Positions 51,796 through 63,664 of a DNA stretch of 64,000 bases are shown piece after piece. This DNA comes from Shinisaurus crocodilurus. Its lineage: Eukaryota; Chordata; Lepidosauria; Squamata; Shinisauridae. Below the pieces are notes generated by a model. It ran no database searches. It had not been told where the DNA came from and saw only the letters and a list, made by a program, of their open reading frames with translations. A program made the position numbers and the translations under genes. The stretch covers positions 22,799,817 to 22,863,816 of the forward strand of contig CM037879.1 in the NCBI GenBank assembly GCA_021292165.1, in the 5' to 3' direction. Position 1 is the first letter of the stretch. Every line of letters starts with the position of its first letter.

Positions 51796-53034
51796 TTATT
51801 AATTCACATGTCTAGGAACCATGGAAGAGGGGCAGGAAACCACTGGACACAAAATCCTTGCCTGAAACCCACAGAGTCCCAGACAGACACACATGCACGC
51901 ACTGATCATGTTTAACTCTGTGCTTGTGAATCTCCTGTGATCTCTCCCTGATGCTTTTCTTGGTGACTTTAATATAACAATAGGCAGTGAAAAGCAACCG
52001 TGTGTGAATGCATTTGTGTTTTCAATATCCACTGAGTACCATCTTGTAAAAAAAGAAAAAAGAAAAAAAAGTGGGGAGGGGGAAACTTGCACACTTACAC
52101 TATTGTAAGTGGCTTTTCAGTAGGAGCCTGAAATGCTTAGTTTGCAAGAGAGAGTTGTCCGGAGAGCAAAACTCCACAAGAATGCAGGATCCTAGGGTAA
52201 TAGGAGTGCATGGTGAGGTATTACTTTACCTGTTGGCCCTGAGGCATCACAGTTGCTGCATTAGCTCTTCTTGCTTAACGGAGGCATATTTACACAAAAA
52301 TGAAGAGTCTGGAATAGCAACAGGCTTCCTGAACAGCATATTTGCCTTGAGCATCCTGTATGAAAAGGCACCTAATAAATAGAATCAATTTAATAAATAA
52401 TATTCTTGCACATGCCTTGAAGGCATGTGTTGCAATATTCCACAGGAAGGTCTGGTTTGTCTGCTTGAGTTCCTTTCATGAATCACAAGGGCAGGATGAT
52501 TCTCGCCCCTGGTAGGAAAGGCTCTTGTTATCTCTCTCTCACTGGGAGCGTTTTTTTTTTCACTGACCTTTTTTTTTCGCCCATACTCATTGCAAAACAC
52601 TATGTGAGAGTAAAGCTTTCTTTATAGGCTCATTTCATTCTCTTTCTCTTTTTTGTTTGGCTTTCCATTAGCATGATTCTTTCCTGCATATGAATACCAA
52701 TTTGAGACTCCTAGCCACATCTGATCTGCTGCTGAGGGCATTAGAATGTGTAGGGAGTGAGTTTATATAAACTGTATACCATAACAGCCATCCATAGACG
52801 TACCTATTTTTTCGACTCTCTTCTAATTGAACATTGGTCTGTTTTTTAAAAAAATATTTGTTTCGTTCTGTAGTTGCTTTATTTATTGCTTCTCAAGTTG
52901 CTCTTATTGTGATTTTAAATTAATATTTTACTTTGCACGTTGCCCGAAGACTCTTGTTATTGGGTAGTTGATGAATAAATAAATGAGTAACCACTTTTAC
53001 AAAACAACCAATCAATAGTCTCTCACCCTTTTTA
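51796..53034. other. No gene recognised
   Basis: AT-rich. An A-rich run lies at 52050-52070 and T-rich runs near 52550-52578. Confidence 0.4.
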
Positions 53035-53245
53035 TTTGGAATTTTAAAAAGCCATAAAGACTGATCTCTTCCAGCAGGCTTATCCCGCAGAATTTTAGGA
53101 TGGTTTTAAGATGTTTTTAAGATGTTCTAAGATATATTTTTTTAATAGTATGTGTTGTGTTTGATTAGTTTATGTATTTTATATTTTCTGCTGTTCCCCA
53201 TCTCGATCTAGACGGAGAGGCGGGTAAGAAATAATTTTTTTAGAT
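53035..53245 (+). mobile_element. L2-type LINE 3' end
   Basis: TTAAAAAGCCATAAAGACTG and ATCTCTTCCAGCAGGCTTAT match the end of L2 ORF2 (KTDLFQQAY-like). They are followed by TCTGCTGTTCCCCATCTCGA and GGAGAGGCGGGTAAGAAAT. A GAT microsatellite follows directly. Confidence 0.75.
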
Positions 53246-53276
53246 GATGATGGTGATGATGATGATGATGATGATG
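53246..53276. repeat. (GAT)n microsatellite
   Basis: GATGATGATGATGATGATG, grown on the LINE tail. Confidence 0.95.
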
Positions 53277-53742
53277 CATAGTTAAGAGAAAACATGCAAG
53301 CAATATTCTGTCCAGTTTCTCAGTAAGAAGTAAACTATATCCTTTCTCCTAGAGTTCTGCCAAGTAAGTATAAAGGTCCTAGGATAACTGACACGCACTT
53401 GGGCATTTGTCAATTACTTATTAAGGTTAAAATGTATTTTGTTCAAGGTAATCAATTAAATAATTTGATTTAAGCATTCAGTTAAGCTTTTCCCTAAATA
53501 CATTGATCCGCAAAAAATGATCCCAGGACATAACTATACATAACTCAGTATAAAAGTACAAATACAAAAGCTGCAATACAGACTACAAAAAGTTTATTTT
53601 AATGTGAAGTGATAGAAAATAGTGCTCCAGCACAATATTAAATATACACTGAAAAACGTACATTCATAACAATGTTCCCCCATGTTCCTTTGAGGCCTCT
53701 ACCACTACAAATGTTGTAACTACATGATTGTTATGGTGCATG

Positions 53743-53743
<1 letters not shown>

Positions 53744-53770
<27 letters not shown>
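53744..53770. repeat. (CA)n microsatellite
   Basis: Uninterrupted CA units inside the 1.1-kb element. Confidence 0.97.
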
Positions 53771-53774
<4 letters not shown>

Positions 53775-54171
53775 TATACCCCTCTTACGCAATGTGCAGC
53801 TTGGGCCTGAGATTGTCCTGCGGTCACTGCAAATGTCCTATTTAAAATCCTGGTAAAAAGTCACCAAAATGTAATTTGTTGAAGAACAACATACATAGGA
53901 TAATGCAAATTAAATGTAAAATAGCTATTTAGAATACAAACATTAACATCTGTCTTTAACATTAGTATTATGTTATATAAGCATATCCAGAAAAAGCTAG
54001 AGCTGTCCTGGTATAGGAATATATTTATTTAATAACAAGCAAAGGTTCTAAATTTTGCCCCTTTAAAATTTGACAGCAGGTCCATTGAAATCAATAGAAA
54101 AATGGTCACAGACTTAAATAGGATGTGGAATACTGGGTGCAATAATCATTACTACTAATGTGTATCCAGGG

Positions 54172-54370
54172 GAGGGTGGTGACTCCTATGTCAGTGGGGC
54201 TCCTTATCCATTACAGCTTTTATTCTGAGCTTTATAGGAGCTATCCATGGTTCTGTACTGCATCCCCAAAATAGGTTCTCCACCATGGAACACCATGGAT
54301 AGCTCCTATAAAGCTCAAGCAAAAAGATTCAATGGATAAGGAGCCCCACTGACATAGGAGTCACCAGCCT
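54172..54370. mobile_element. Foldback element E, copy 2, inside the 1.1-kb element
   Basis: GGTGGTGACTCCTATGTCAG opens and CTGACATAGGAGTCACCAGC closes the palindrome. The middle reads GAGCTTTATAGGAGCTATCC with its mirror. The interior motifs match 11774-11957. Confidence 0.88.
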
Positions 54371-54619
54371 GTATCTTTTATTGTCATAGCTGACAGTTTA
54401 TTATTCATTTGGACAGAACATACACAGACAGGCTCTCTGTATAGATATCTTGTAAGGATTGTTATGAATGTACGTTTTTCAGTGTATATTTAATATTGCG
54501 CTGGAGCACTATTTTTATCACTTCACATTAAAATAAACTTTTTGTAGTCTGTATTGCAGCTTTTGTATTTGTACTTTTATACTGAGCTATATATAATTGT
54601 GTCCTGGGATCGTTTTTTG

Positions 54620-56229
54620 ACCAGCCTTATTAAAACTGTTGTCCTTTTGTTTTGTGTGGGGGGGGTATGGAATACAATAGGAGTGAGGGCATGTGACATG
54701 CATTTTCAAAAGCGTGTCAATTGTCAGCTCTAGCCAGGCCAAAATTTGTGAACAGGATTGCCAGGGCACTACTTGGAGATTCCAACTATGCCTTTAAATT
54801 TTTGGCTGAATCAGGAGAGGAAGAAACTGTAGGTTTTTCTACTACACATTATCCCGCACCCAACCCTGTCTTTTACTTCCTTTCCTGCTGTGTGGCACAC
54901 CTAGAGTCTCCTTTTATCCAGCAGGCAGAGAAGAAGGTGCAATGAACAGGAGAAGCCATATACGGTAGTTTAAATTCAATGGTGAAATTAAAGAGGAAGC
55001 TCTAGATTGCAATCCTTAATTGCAAAAGGGAACATTACCAATTTTACATAAATTATCCCAAATTAAATGTAAATTTTGCCCAATACCTGTATTGCCATTA
55101 TTATTTCATTAATAAACATCTTTTTTGCACCCTGTCTTCATCAGGAGTTTTAAAATTCAGTACATGCGCGTAAAGATGCTAGGCTCGTTTTTATTTACTG
55201 GATGGAGGGAGGAAAAACTTCCTGTAGATGCTAAATCACTGACCTTGTTAATGAAAGACACTTCCCACATTGCTTGTGCTATAGCAGAGATACCCATTAA
55301 CTGTCGAGAGTTGATGCCACAAAGGCCTTCTGTCTGTGTACCCTTGTCAAGGACATCGTAAACAATTTCACAACGATTCAAAAACAAATGTATGGCTAAA
55401 AGAAACCACTTCAGTTCCCCCTCCTCCCCCCTCCTTTTCCTGTGTGTGTGTGTGTGTGTGCGTGTATAAAGGAAGAAACAAAGACCATAGATCTAATTAG
55501 TGGAACAGTGTCCTGTATTTATGTAATTCCAGCAGTGCAATAATTCAGACACAGAATAGAAGATAAAAAAAGGTGTGCTGGAAAGCAATCTAGTAATAGT
55601 TAATGTTGGCATTGGTATACTCTTAGCACCATCTATGCATTATACAAATACAGTCTAATTCTTCTTTAGTAAATAAAATACAACTGACTGCTTACTGATC
55701 CATTGGGTTATACTTTCAAATGCGTAGTTAATTGACATTTGATTTACCAGAACTCAGGATTAAAGTGTAATGAGAGAATGAGTGTTAAAATGGGGAGGGC
55801 AACATAATGGTAAAGCGTATGGCTGCTAAATTATATATAATTGTTCTGAAAATTTTCTTTCTTGTGAAAACTTATATATAGATACACACACACACACACA
55901 CACATTTAAATCCTGTCTCATCTAACCAAGAATTAACTTGAATTACTGATGAGTTTTGGCTGATGATAACCAGAAACTTGGGCCCTGAACATATGAGTAT
56001 ATTTACTTAAGCCTGTACATTTATTAATGTACTTTATTTATATCCTGCTGTATTCCAGTTTCCAAAGGCTGAGGGCAGTCTATATAAATATTTAAAATGT
56101 TACGTTAGAAAATAAAATAAAAAGCTATCAACAGAATCTTCCCCCTGCTGGTGTTCTTGATGGGAGATGGGGTGGTGGTGGTGTCCTATCATCATCGTCG
56201 TCGTCATCCTCATTATTATCACTACTATT
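54620..56229. other. No gene recognised, microsatellites only
   Basis: Contains (TG)n at 55441-55460 and (CA)n at 55885-55904. Otherwise single-copy looking AT-rich DNA. Confidence 0.4.
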
Positions 56230-56690
56230 ATTAATAATAATTTCATTTCTATACCGCCCAATAGCCGAAGTTCTCTGGTCAATTTACAACAATTATAAAA
56301 CACAATAAAATACAATAAAATACAATTTAAAAATTACTTAAATAGCTAAGAACAAAGTTATAAAAAAGTAGACTGGTTAAAAAGGTGACATAACTACCAC
56401 CCCATGTACTATTTGCAGCTGTTAAGTGCATCAGCATGGAGGGCAGTCTTAACCTGGCGCCAAAAGGATAGTAAAGTTGGCGCCAGGCGGGCCTCAGTGG
56501 GGAGCTTGTTCCACATTTGGGGGGCTACCACAGAAAAGTCCCTCCCCCTTGTTGCCACCTTCCAAGCCTCCCTCAGAGGTGGCAACAAGGGGGAGGCCCC
56601 AGGTGTTGAGCGTAGTGTCCAGGTAGATTGTGGTTGGGAGAGGTGTATCTGGTATTGTGGTCCCAAGTCATGTAGGGCTCCTAATTAATG
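56230..56690 (-). mobile_element. L2-type LINE 3' end with readable C terminus
   Basis: The minus strand encodes DFSVVAPQMWNKLPTEARLA, then PTLLSFWRQVKTALH, the conserved end of L2 ORF2. The 3' region (AATTTACAACAATTATAAAA, TATACCGCCCAATAGCC) follows. It is 5' truncated. A palindromic GGTGGCAACAAGGGGGAGG / CCTCCCCCTTGTTGCCACC pair lies inside at 56541-56596. Confidence 0.87.
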
Positions 56691-56712
56691 CCAGATTGTT
56701 CTTATATGCCAT

Positions 56713-56804
56713 TTACTGTACAGTCCTATACATGTCTACTCAGAAGTAAATCTCATTGTTGTCAATGGAGCTTACTTCCAGGTAAGTGTGTATAGGACTG
56801 TGGT
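56713..56804. mobile_element. GCAATCCTAT MITE, type a
   Basis: ACAGTCCTATACATGTCTAC, TCAGAAGTAAATCTCATTG, CAATGGAGCTTACTTCCAGG and GTGTATAGGACTGT. Confidence 0.85.
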
Positions 56805-59254
56805 AATGCATAATAATACTGGATAATTTGCTTTTCCAGTGGGATGAAAAATGTTCATATTTGACTATGGTGGTTCTCTAGGGGGAAAGGAGGTCACTGG
56901 AAGGACCTCTCTTCATTTCCTCCAATCATGGCACACAGGTGGTTTGCAGTGAAGAGGGCATTTGAATAGCTTATAGAGATAATAACTTGGGCGAGCTCTC
57001 TGGTCTCAAGGTAGTGTGGTCATCTGTATCATTCTCCCAAGCATTACAAATTACGTTGTCACCCATCAGGTGCAAATGGATGATAAAATGGCTATCGCTG
57101 TGTTGATCTTAAAGATAAACATTGTATATAAAGGAGGAGGCCTGCTCCCTTTTAACTGATTGGGTATCAGTTGCTGCCCATTAGGGAGAGGGTAGTAATG
57201 AACTTGTGGAGGATTTGGGAACAGCTCTCTGGAGTTTACAGAGATCTGCAGCCCTGTTTATCTCTGTGGACTAACACAAATGGACATATCAGTTTTATGT
57301 GCTGTACACACAAATATACAACTGACCTGTATGATCTGCATTTCATAGAGGAGACGACTGTCCGCGCACATCCTGAGTTGCTATTTTAGCACTAGCCCAT
57401 CCTACGCAACTATTAAGCATTGTTGTGTGTACACTACAATACATTAAAAACTGTACACCAAGAAAATTCTCCAGGCGTTCCAATTCTGCACCAAGAAAGG
57501 CTGAATTCTGTGATCTGTAAATGATGCAAGTAGGGCAAATGTCCATAACTTCTATTATTTTGTATAATATGTTTTTGTGATTATTTTACATTATTTCTTC
57601 TGGGTTTGGAGCTACACAGAACATTGAAACCCCCCACCCACCCTCCCCAACCATTGGAAATCTTATTCAGCCACCTCTCTGGCTTCTGAGGTTTCAGCAG
57701 GCATTGACACACACTTTCAATTATAGATTAACTTAGCCACAAGGTCTAGAAACTTGGTTTTATAAAAATGAAAGTAGAGATTCTCAAGGAGCTAACTTTT
57801 TCACTTTTTTTGTGCTCCTACGGAATTGTGGCATACAAACAGCCCTGATTGTAAGAGGCTTGCTGAGTGCCGCAGCTGTTCTTTCCTGGTTCTTTCCGTT
57901 GGGTTCAGAGAGACACTTCAGTTGGACCATGTAGAAGCTGTGAAAAGAAAGGTAGCACTAACAGAGCAAACAGCTCCGTTCTCCCTCCCTCATTCTCTTT
58001 AGGAATAACTTCCCCCTCCCACGCGTACAATCTGTCTGTCTGTCTGTCTGAAGAATCGTTGGATTTTTAAACACAAAAGTCCCATGGAAAATGAGAGGCA
58101 GGCTGATTTTGCTGTTTTTGAGCATCTGAGGGTTAATATAACCAGCTCTGAGAACAATGTGTGATTGACAAAAGCATTGTACATAAGTACAAAGTACATA
58201 AAACCACTGAAGACTGAAGTGATATAGCTTATTATAGTAAATCCCACAATGATGAGTGTGTGCTTAATGTTTTCTGCCAGTGACATGTGGCCCTGGCATC
58301 TCTTTCCCTTCCTCTGTTCTTCAGGCTAGAAAATTACCTCAGATGTGAGAGGATGGGCAGTTGAGGGGTAGCTGACATGCATCATGTTTTAATAATAAGG
58401 ACCAGAGTGGGAGTGGGGCAGCCAATTATTATAGCATATCATCACAGCATAAGAACAAAAGCCATTCCCCCCCATTGCTCACATCCAAGACAAATGATGT
58501 ACCCTATCCCTTAGTTACAGAAATAAGTCACTGGCATCAGTTTAAGGAGAGATTTATAAGATCACTCTCGTTACTCTGAGGCAAGTGGATACTGTAGAAA
58601 AAGAATATGAGGCGGATTTGGGAGCTTGTGAGAGGTAGATGACCCAGGGCAAATGGATGTCAGAACTCAGAAGGGAGGTGATTTGTGATGTAAACTTGCA
58701 CTTATTCTGCCACACATAATGCGGTGTTTCCCTTTAGCAAGCTCATGCCTCAGTTATGCTGGCTTTGAATTAAGCTCATTTTGGATTTAATTCTTAGCTC
58801 TTGTCTCAACAACCCCAGACTCCCAGCAGCCCTTGTAACAGGAAGTAGGAAGAGACCGATGGCAGGGTTGTCAACAGCATGCGTTAAGCCTGCCCAATTA
58901 GGCCTATTTGTCTTTTTCTGCCCCCGTGGCTCTGCCCTGGTTTTCAAGATTCTCTGGAACCTGCTCTAATTGACAATGAAGGCCTCTAATCCACCACTGG
59001 CTTGTTTTTGACTCCAGATCAAATTGGCTCCGGTCTGCCAAAAACATCGAGACTGGATCTAGAATAGATTTTGTGCACCTCCCTCCAAGCATGTAAAGAA
59101 AAACGTAGTTTGGCCTGGAGATGTCTCTGGGCAGGCACAGAGTGGTGTTGGATTAATGGCATCATCTATCTCACACCTCGCTGGTGGCCTCTTGTATGCC
59201 TGGGGAGGCCTAGTGTGGCTTGCAGCATTTCTGATCCTGGAATAGGTTCATCTG
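56805..59254. other. Longest repeat-poor stretch of the window
   Basis: Only a (CTGT)n run at 58031-58050 is recognised. I see no exon I can support. Sequence at 58780-59090 is unusually free of repeats and CpG-poor, and could include conserved non-coding DNA. This is a guess from composition only. Confidence 0.4.
58031..58050. repeat. (CTGT)n microsatellite
   Basis: Five CTGT units. Confidence 0.95.
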
Positions 59255-59306
59255 GTTGCCGGCCAGATGGGCGATTAATAAATGTAAATCATCATCATCA
59301 TCATCC
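59255..59306 (+). mobile_element. SINE/LINE tail ending in (ATC)n
   Basis: TTGCCGGCCAGATGGGCGAT, TAATAAATGTAAATCATCAT. The GGCCAGATGGGCG..TAATAAAT order is a common reptile retroelement 3' end. The body cannot be delimited. Confidence 0.45.
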
Positions 59307-59572
59307 CAACCAAACTCAGGAATCCATCCTCAGGGTTAGCATCAACTCTAGTGCCAATCACACTATTTACATAACAGAACTGCCAGAACAAAGCTGCAGC
59401 AGAACCTCTTCCTAGCACTATTCTACTGTTCAGGGCGGGGTTAACCAAGCTGTTGGTATGGGCATTAGTTGGACTTTCATCTTTGCTTGTTTCCTGCCAT
59501 GAAGATCCCTCCCCATCTTATTTGTTTGTTTGCTTGCTTGAAGAGAGGAGGGTTATCCTTATTGCAGGATCT

Positions 59573-59839
59573 AGGGGTCAAACATTAAAGGCATAATGTG
59601 GAACTCCATCTGAGTGTTTAAAAATATGATGATGATGATGATGATGATGAAGCTTTTTTCTAAGGCTAACTGCAGCGTGGGGGAATCGTCATTGGGATCA
59701 TAGCTGGGGAGGGAAGCATGAAACTTTCCTTCCCTGTGTGCTGCTGTCCAGTTGAAACACTTGCTTAATCCTCATTTTTCCCCACAAAGACATTGCATGC
59801 TACGTTGCTACGCATGTAATGTAACATGCTGTTTGACCC
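59573..59839. mobile_element. TIR element, GGGTCAAAC ends
   Basis: GGGTCAAAC at the left and GTTTGACCC at the right are perfect inverted repeats. AGGCATAATG and TACGCATGTAATG follow inside. The interior GGGATCATAGCTGGGGAGGG resembles the arm of 18824-19185. A (GAT)n run lies at 59626-59650. Confidence 0.7.
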
Positions 59840-60317
59840 GAAGATATGTGGGAAGTACAGTTTCCTGGAAAAATAAGAATTAGGTTAAGTTCCATGACTT
59901 TATTTTTATATATGACAACGGCAGCGAGATTATTGTATGCACAAAAGTGGAAATGTTCAACATTGCCTACAACAGAAGAATGGTTGGTGAAGATGCTGGA
60001 GTTGGCAGAGATGGCTACTTGCATCATTAATTAAATAAAAGACCATATCTATGTTTATTGCTGAGTGGAAACCTCTAATAGATTTTTTGCAGGGACTAGA
60101 AAAAAAATGATTTGTTTATTTGTGGGTTTGGGGAATAAGAAGAAAATGTTTAGACAATAGAAAAAAGAGAATTTTCTTTGTAATTATAGAGTAAGAGAAA
60201 ATATTGTTACTTACCGGTATATTTGCTTTAGAGGAAATTGGAACTCCATTTTAGTTTTTTTTTCTTTTCTCTTTTTTCTTTATTGTCATATGTTTTATGT
60301 TTTGTGGTGTTTGATTT

Positions 60318-60365
<48 letters not shown>

Positions 60366-60711
60366 AAAGAAAATAAAAGAAAAATAAGAAGAATTAGGCA
60401 GAAGATGGACCTGGGAATAAATAGGGAAATACTTAGGGACAGGAAGCGGAGGCTGCTGAAACAACTTGCAATACCCAGTTTTTGCTGTACTCTAGAAAAA
60501 CAAATTGCACTACTAGTGTTATTGCTGCTGTTTCGTAAGCTGCAAATATGTGTAAATAAATAGACTTTCACAAAGACTGCACAAAGATCATGACCAGGCG
60601 GCAGTTTGAGTCCAGTACTATGAAATACATGTCAACCCACACTGGATCACTAACGAGAAGTGTTTGAGCTTGTGGGGGGCGGGGTGTCCCACCCCTCTCC
60701 ACATTCTCTGT
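59840..60711. other. No gene recognised
   Basis: AT-rich, with a (TA)n microsatellite at 60325-60363. Confidence 0.4.
60325..60363. repeat. (TA)n / (TATG)n microsatellite
   Basis: About 13 TA units followed by GTATGTATGTA. Confidence 0.96.
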
Positions 60712-60818
60712 GGGTGCAATCCTATGTATGTTTAGAAAGAAAAAAGTTGTGCAGGCTGGGGAATGCTGGGAATTATAGGGCTTTTTTCTGTCTAAACATG
60801 CACAAGATTGTGGCCTCA
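60712..60818. mobile_element. GCAATCCTAT MITE, type b
   Basis: GGGTGCAATCCTATGTATGT, TAGAAAGAAAAAAGTTG, GCTGGGGAATGCTGGGAAT, TTTTTTCTGTCTAAACATGC and AAGATTGTGGCC. Confidence 0.88.
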
Positions 60819-60989
60819 ATTGCCCTAGGATTTCAGTGCTCGCTTCTCTGAAGGAAACTTTAGTCATTCACTTTTTCTCTAATGAATCTATGACCTTGAA
60901 ATTACTATATACTGGGCTGCTAAATTGGTTTTATTGGCTGTAGTGAATTGAGCATTACTGAATTTTTTATCATGTTCAGTGTTTAATGG

Positions 60990-61085
60990 GCCCACTATGA
61001 TGTTTTGTATTGGTTTAGTACTGTGAGCTTCCTTGAGCATCCTGGTGAGAAGGCTGGGTCTGAACTTAATAACAAAAACTGATAA
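60990..61085 (+). mobile_element. L2-type LINE 3' tail, degraded
   Basis: CTGTGAGCTTCCTTGAGCAT, CCTGGTGAGAAGGCTGGGTC, TGAACTTAATAAC is the usual end of L2-like copies. Confidence 0.55.
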
Positions 61086-61719
61086 TAGCAATAATTATAA
61101 TATGTAAACTTCTGAAGGAAGGCTGCTGTGAACTTCCCACCACTTGTGGAAGGGGCTGCAGTAAAGCAAACATGAATCTTGGTATTAAAATCAAGTGAAT
61201 TTTTATGTGGGAGATATACCGCCTCTTTGCGGAGGCAACACATTTATCATTGTATAATTTGCTGCTACATAAATCATAAGACATTTTAGGAAAAGTCAGC
61301 CAGCCCCCAAACACACTAGTTTTAATGAGTAGAATACATTAAAACACCTCCAAAGCACAATGTTAATCAGCTGCGTGTGAATCCGTACGAAGATCAGCGT
61401 TCACTTCTTCAAAGGGTTAGCGTTAAGCAGAAACCGAGTGTTTGCAGTAGATGACAGAATGGGGTTTCTTGAGATCCCCTGTGGATTGCAATGCAGGGGG
61501 AAGAAAAACCTAAAGGTTGTACTTCTACTTGAGTCTCACATAAATTGTCATATTCCTCCACAAAGGATTGCCAAAACACAGGTAAAAGGAAATGAATATG
61601 TTTTGAAACAATTAGAATTCGGTGGGAACATATGAGGGAATGTGTTAGCAAGCGTTCCAGGATCCTTCCTGTAGACAACAAAATCGCTCACAAAAGAAAG
61701 TCACATCCACAGAACGGCA
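61086..61719. other. No gene recognised
   Basis: Single-copy looking DNA. Confidence 0.4.
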
Positions 61720-62815
61720 ATAAGAACATAAGAAGAGCCATGTTGTATCAGACCACGGGTCCATCTAGTCCAGCATTCTGTTCACACGGTGGCCAACCAG
61801 CTGCCCACTGGATCCCACAAGCAGGACATGAGTGCAACAGCACCCTCCCGCCCATGTTCCCCAGCAACTGGTGTACATAGGCATACTGCCTCTGATACTG
61901 GAGGAAACACATAGCCGATCAGGACTAGTCCAAACCCCTTTTAAAGCCATCCAAATTGGTGGCCATCACTACATCTTGTGGAAGTGAATTCCATAGTTTA
62001 ACTATGCGCTGTGTGAAGAAGTACTTCCTTTTATCTGTACTGAATCTCCCACCATTCAGCTTCATGGGATGACCCCGGGTTCTAGTATTATGAGAGAGGA
62101 GAAAAATGTCTCCCTGTCCACTTTCTCCACACTATGCATAATTTTATACACCTATATCATGTCTCCCTTACTCACCTTTTTTCTAAGCTAAACAATTCCA
62201 GCTGCTGTAACCTTTCCTCATAGGGGAGTTGCTCCAGCCCCTTGATCATTTTAGTTGCCCTTTTCTGCACTTTTTCCAACTCTACAATGTCCGTCTTTAG
62301 GTGTGGTGACCAGAACTGTACACAGTATTCTAAGCGCAGTCGCACTATAGATTTGTATAAGGGCAGTATGATCTTGGCAGTTTTATTTTCAATTCCTTTC
62401 TTAACTATGCCTAACATGGACTTTACCTTTTTCAAAGCAGCTGCACACTGGGTTGACATTCATTGAGCTGTCCCACAACTCCAAGATCTCTTTCTTGGTC
62501 AGTCACCGCTAGCTCAGATCCCATGAGATTATACTTGAAGTTGGGATTTTTCACCCCAACGTGCATTACTTTACACTTGTTTAGCTTAAACCACATTTGC
62601 CATTTTGAAGCCTGGTTATTGGACTCGATGGCCTTGTAGGCCCCTTCCAACTTAAAGCTTAAAGCCCATTCTCCCAGTTTGGAGAGATCCTTTCGGAGCT
62701 CCTCACAATCACCTTTTGTTTTCACCACCCAAATAATTTGGTGTCATCAGCAAACTTGGCCACTTCACTGCTCAACCCTGATTCCAGATCATTTATGAAT
62801 AAGTTGAATAACTTA
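61720..62815 (-). pseudogene. CR1-type LINE ORF2 fragment and 3' end
   Basis: The minus strand begins near 62815. It gives the active-site block KFADDTKLF (62730-62760), KGDCEELRKDLSKLGEWA, SKWQMWFKLNKCKVMHVG, then a frame change near 62470, STQCAAALKKVKSMLGIV, ILPLYKSIVRLRLEYCVQF, VELEKVQKRATKMIKGLEQL and LQQLELFSLEKR. Later parts are recognisable in DNA down to the tail CTTCTTATGTTCTT at 61720. It is a different CR1 subfamily from the copy at 41935. It is dead: a frameshift, stops and a 54-bp SINE relic inside. Confidence 0.93.
62613..62666 (-). mobile_element. 54-bp deleted 5S-SINE relic inside CR1 ORF2
   Basis: GGTTATT (the 5S part) is joined directly to GGACTCGATGGCCTTGTAGG (the CR1-like tail). 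AAGCC flanks the piece at 62608-62612 and 62662-62666. The SINE middle is missing, and the junction sits on the shared bases TTGGA. The insertion is 18 codons and keeps the CR1 frame open. Confidence 0.8.
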
Positions 62816-62903
62816 TTTATGAATAACTTTAGGGCAGTAATAGTCACTAGGCCACATACGTTCCCTTGGCTGCTTGCTGAAGATGCCTTGCTTTAACCCC
62901 TTA

Positions 62904-63009
62904 GGGCGCAATCCTATGCATGTTTAGACAGGGGAAAAAAGTCCTACAACTCACAGCATGCCCCAGCCAACCATGCTTTCTGCCTAAACATGCATAGATT
63001 TGTGCCTTT
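62904..63009. mobile_element. GCAATCCTAT MITE, type b
   Basis: GGGCGCAATCCTATGCATGT, AAAAAAGTCCTACAACTCAC, CATGCCCCAGCC, then CTGCCTAAACATGCATAG. The right arm is shortened. Confidence 0.85.
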
Positions 63010-63138
63010 AGTGTGTTTGCCTTCCAAGTTCAACTCATTTCCCTGCACATCTCCTCATTTTCTTTCAGTAATCTTTTCAGTCAATCTTCAGAATGAGGGA
63101 GTTGTTTTGTCGGTTTGGAGTGCAGCGTGGGCAGTATG

Positions 63139-63154
63139 TGGTGTGTGTGTGTGT
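63139..63154. repeat. Short (GT)n run
   Basis: Eight GT units. Confidence 0.85.
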
Positions 63155-63446
63155 GGAGGACAGAGGATTGATGGGTGCTCCAGCTGGGTGGAAGAGCTGT
63201 TCGTGTAAATGAGTGGGTGTATGTGAGAAGTTCCAAACCATTTTCTTTCTTTATGCTTCAAAAGAAGGGCTGAAATGATTACTTGGTTAGGTTAATCAAC
63301 TGAAAACATGCCCCCAATTAATTGGGTAGCAGACTTTTAAATAGTGTTGATCATTTTTAATTCAAACACTTAATCAAGTGACAGTCTGTTAAAAACCACA
63401 TTCCAGTAAGTCCAGCTTTGTGTGTGTAAATGCTTCCTTCTCTTCT

Positions 63447-63664
63447 GAGGACTAGACAAGACATGCCACCATTCATGCAATTAATGCAAATAGCAGGTGC
63501 AGCCCCTAGGTGCAGATCTGGATTGGGACTGCAGTGGAGGCAAATGATTAAAGCCCCCCCTAGCCCCCACACCAGGGTCCCGATCCAGATCAGTTTCCTA
63601 GCACCTGCAGTTTACTTTTTTAAAGCTACTGCTAATTGCATGAATGGCATCTTGTCTAGTTTGC
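63447..63664. mobile_element. Foldback element D, copy 2
   Basis: CTAGACAAGACATGCC and ATTCATGCAATTA pair with TAATTGCATGAATGGCATCT and TGTCTAG. Inner arms GGTGCAGATCTGGATTGGGA / GTCCCGATCCAGATC pair too. GCAATTAGCA..GCTTTAAAAAAGTAAA on the reverse strand links it to 10677-10868. Confidence 0.75.

Larger units (their letters stand above)
53511..54619. mobile_element. 1.1-kb element with 163-bp terminal inverted repeats
   Basis: 53511-53673 and 54458-54619 are inverted copies with over 90 percent identity by eye. The outer ends are CAAAAAATGATCCCAGGACA and, reversed, CAAAAAACGATCCCAGGACA. The interior (about 780 bp) is AT-rich, holds a CA microsatellite at 53744-53770 and includes foldback E copy 2 at 54172-54370. 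No transposase is visible. No target duplication is evident. I do not recognise the family. Confidence 0.88.
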
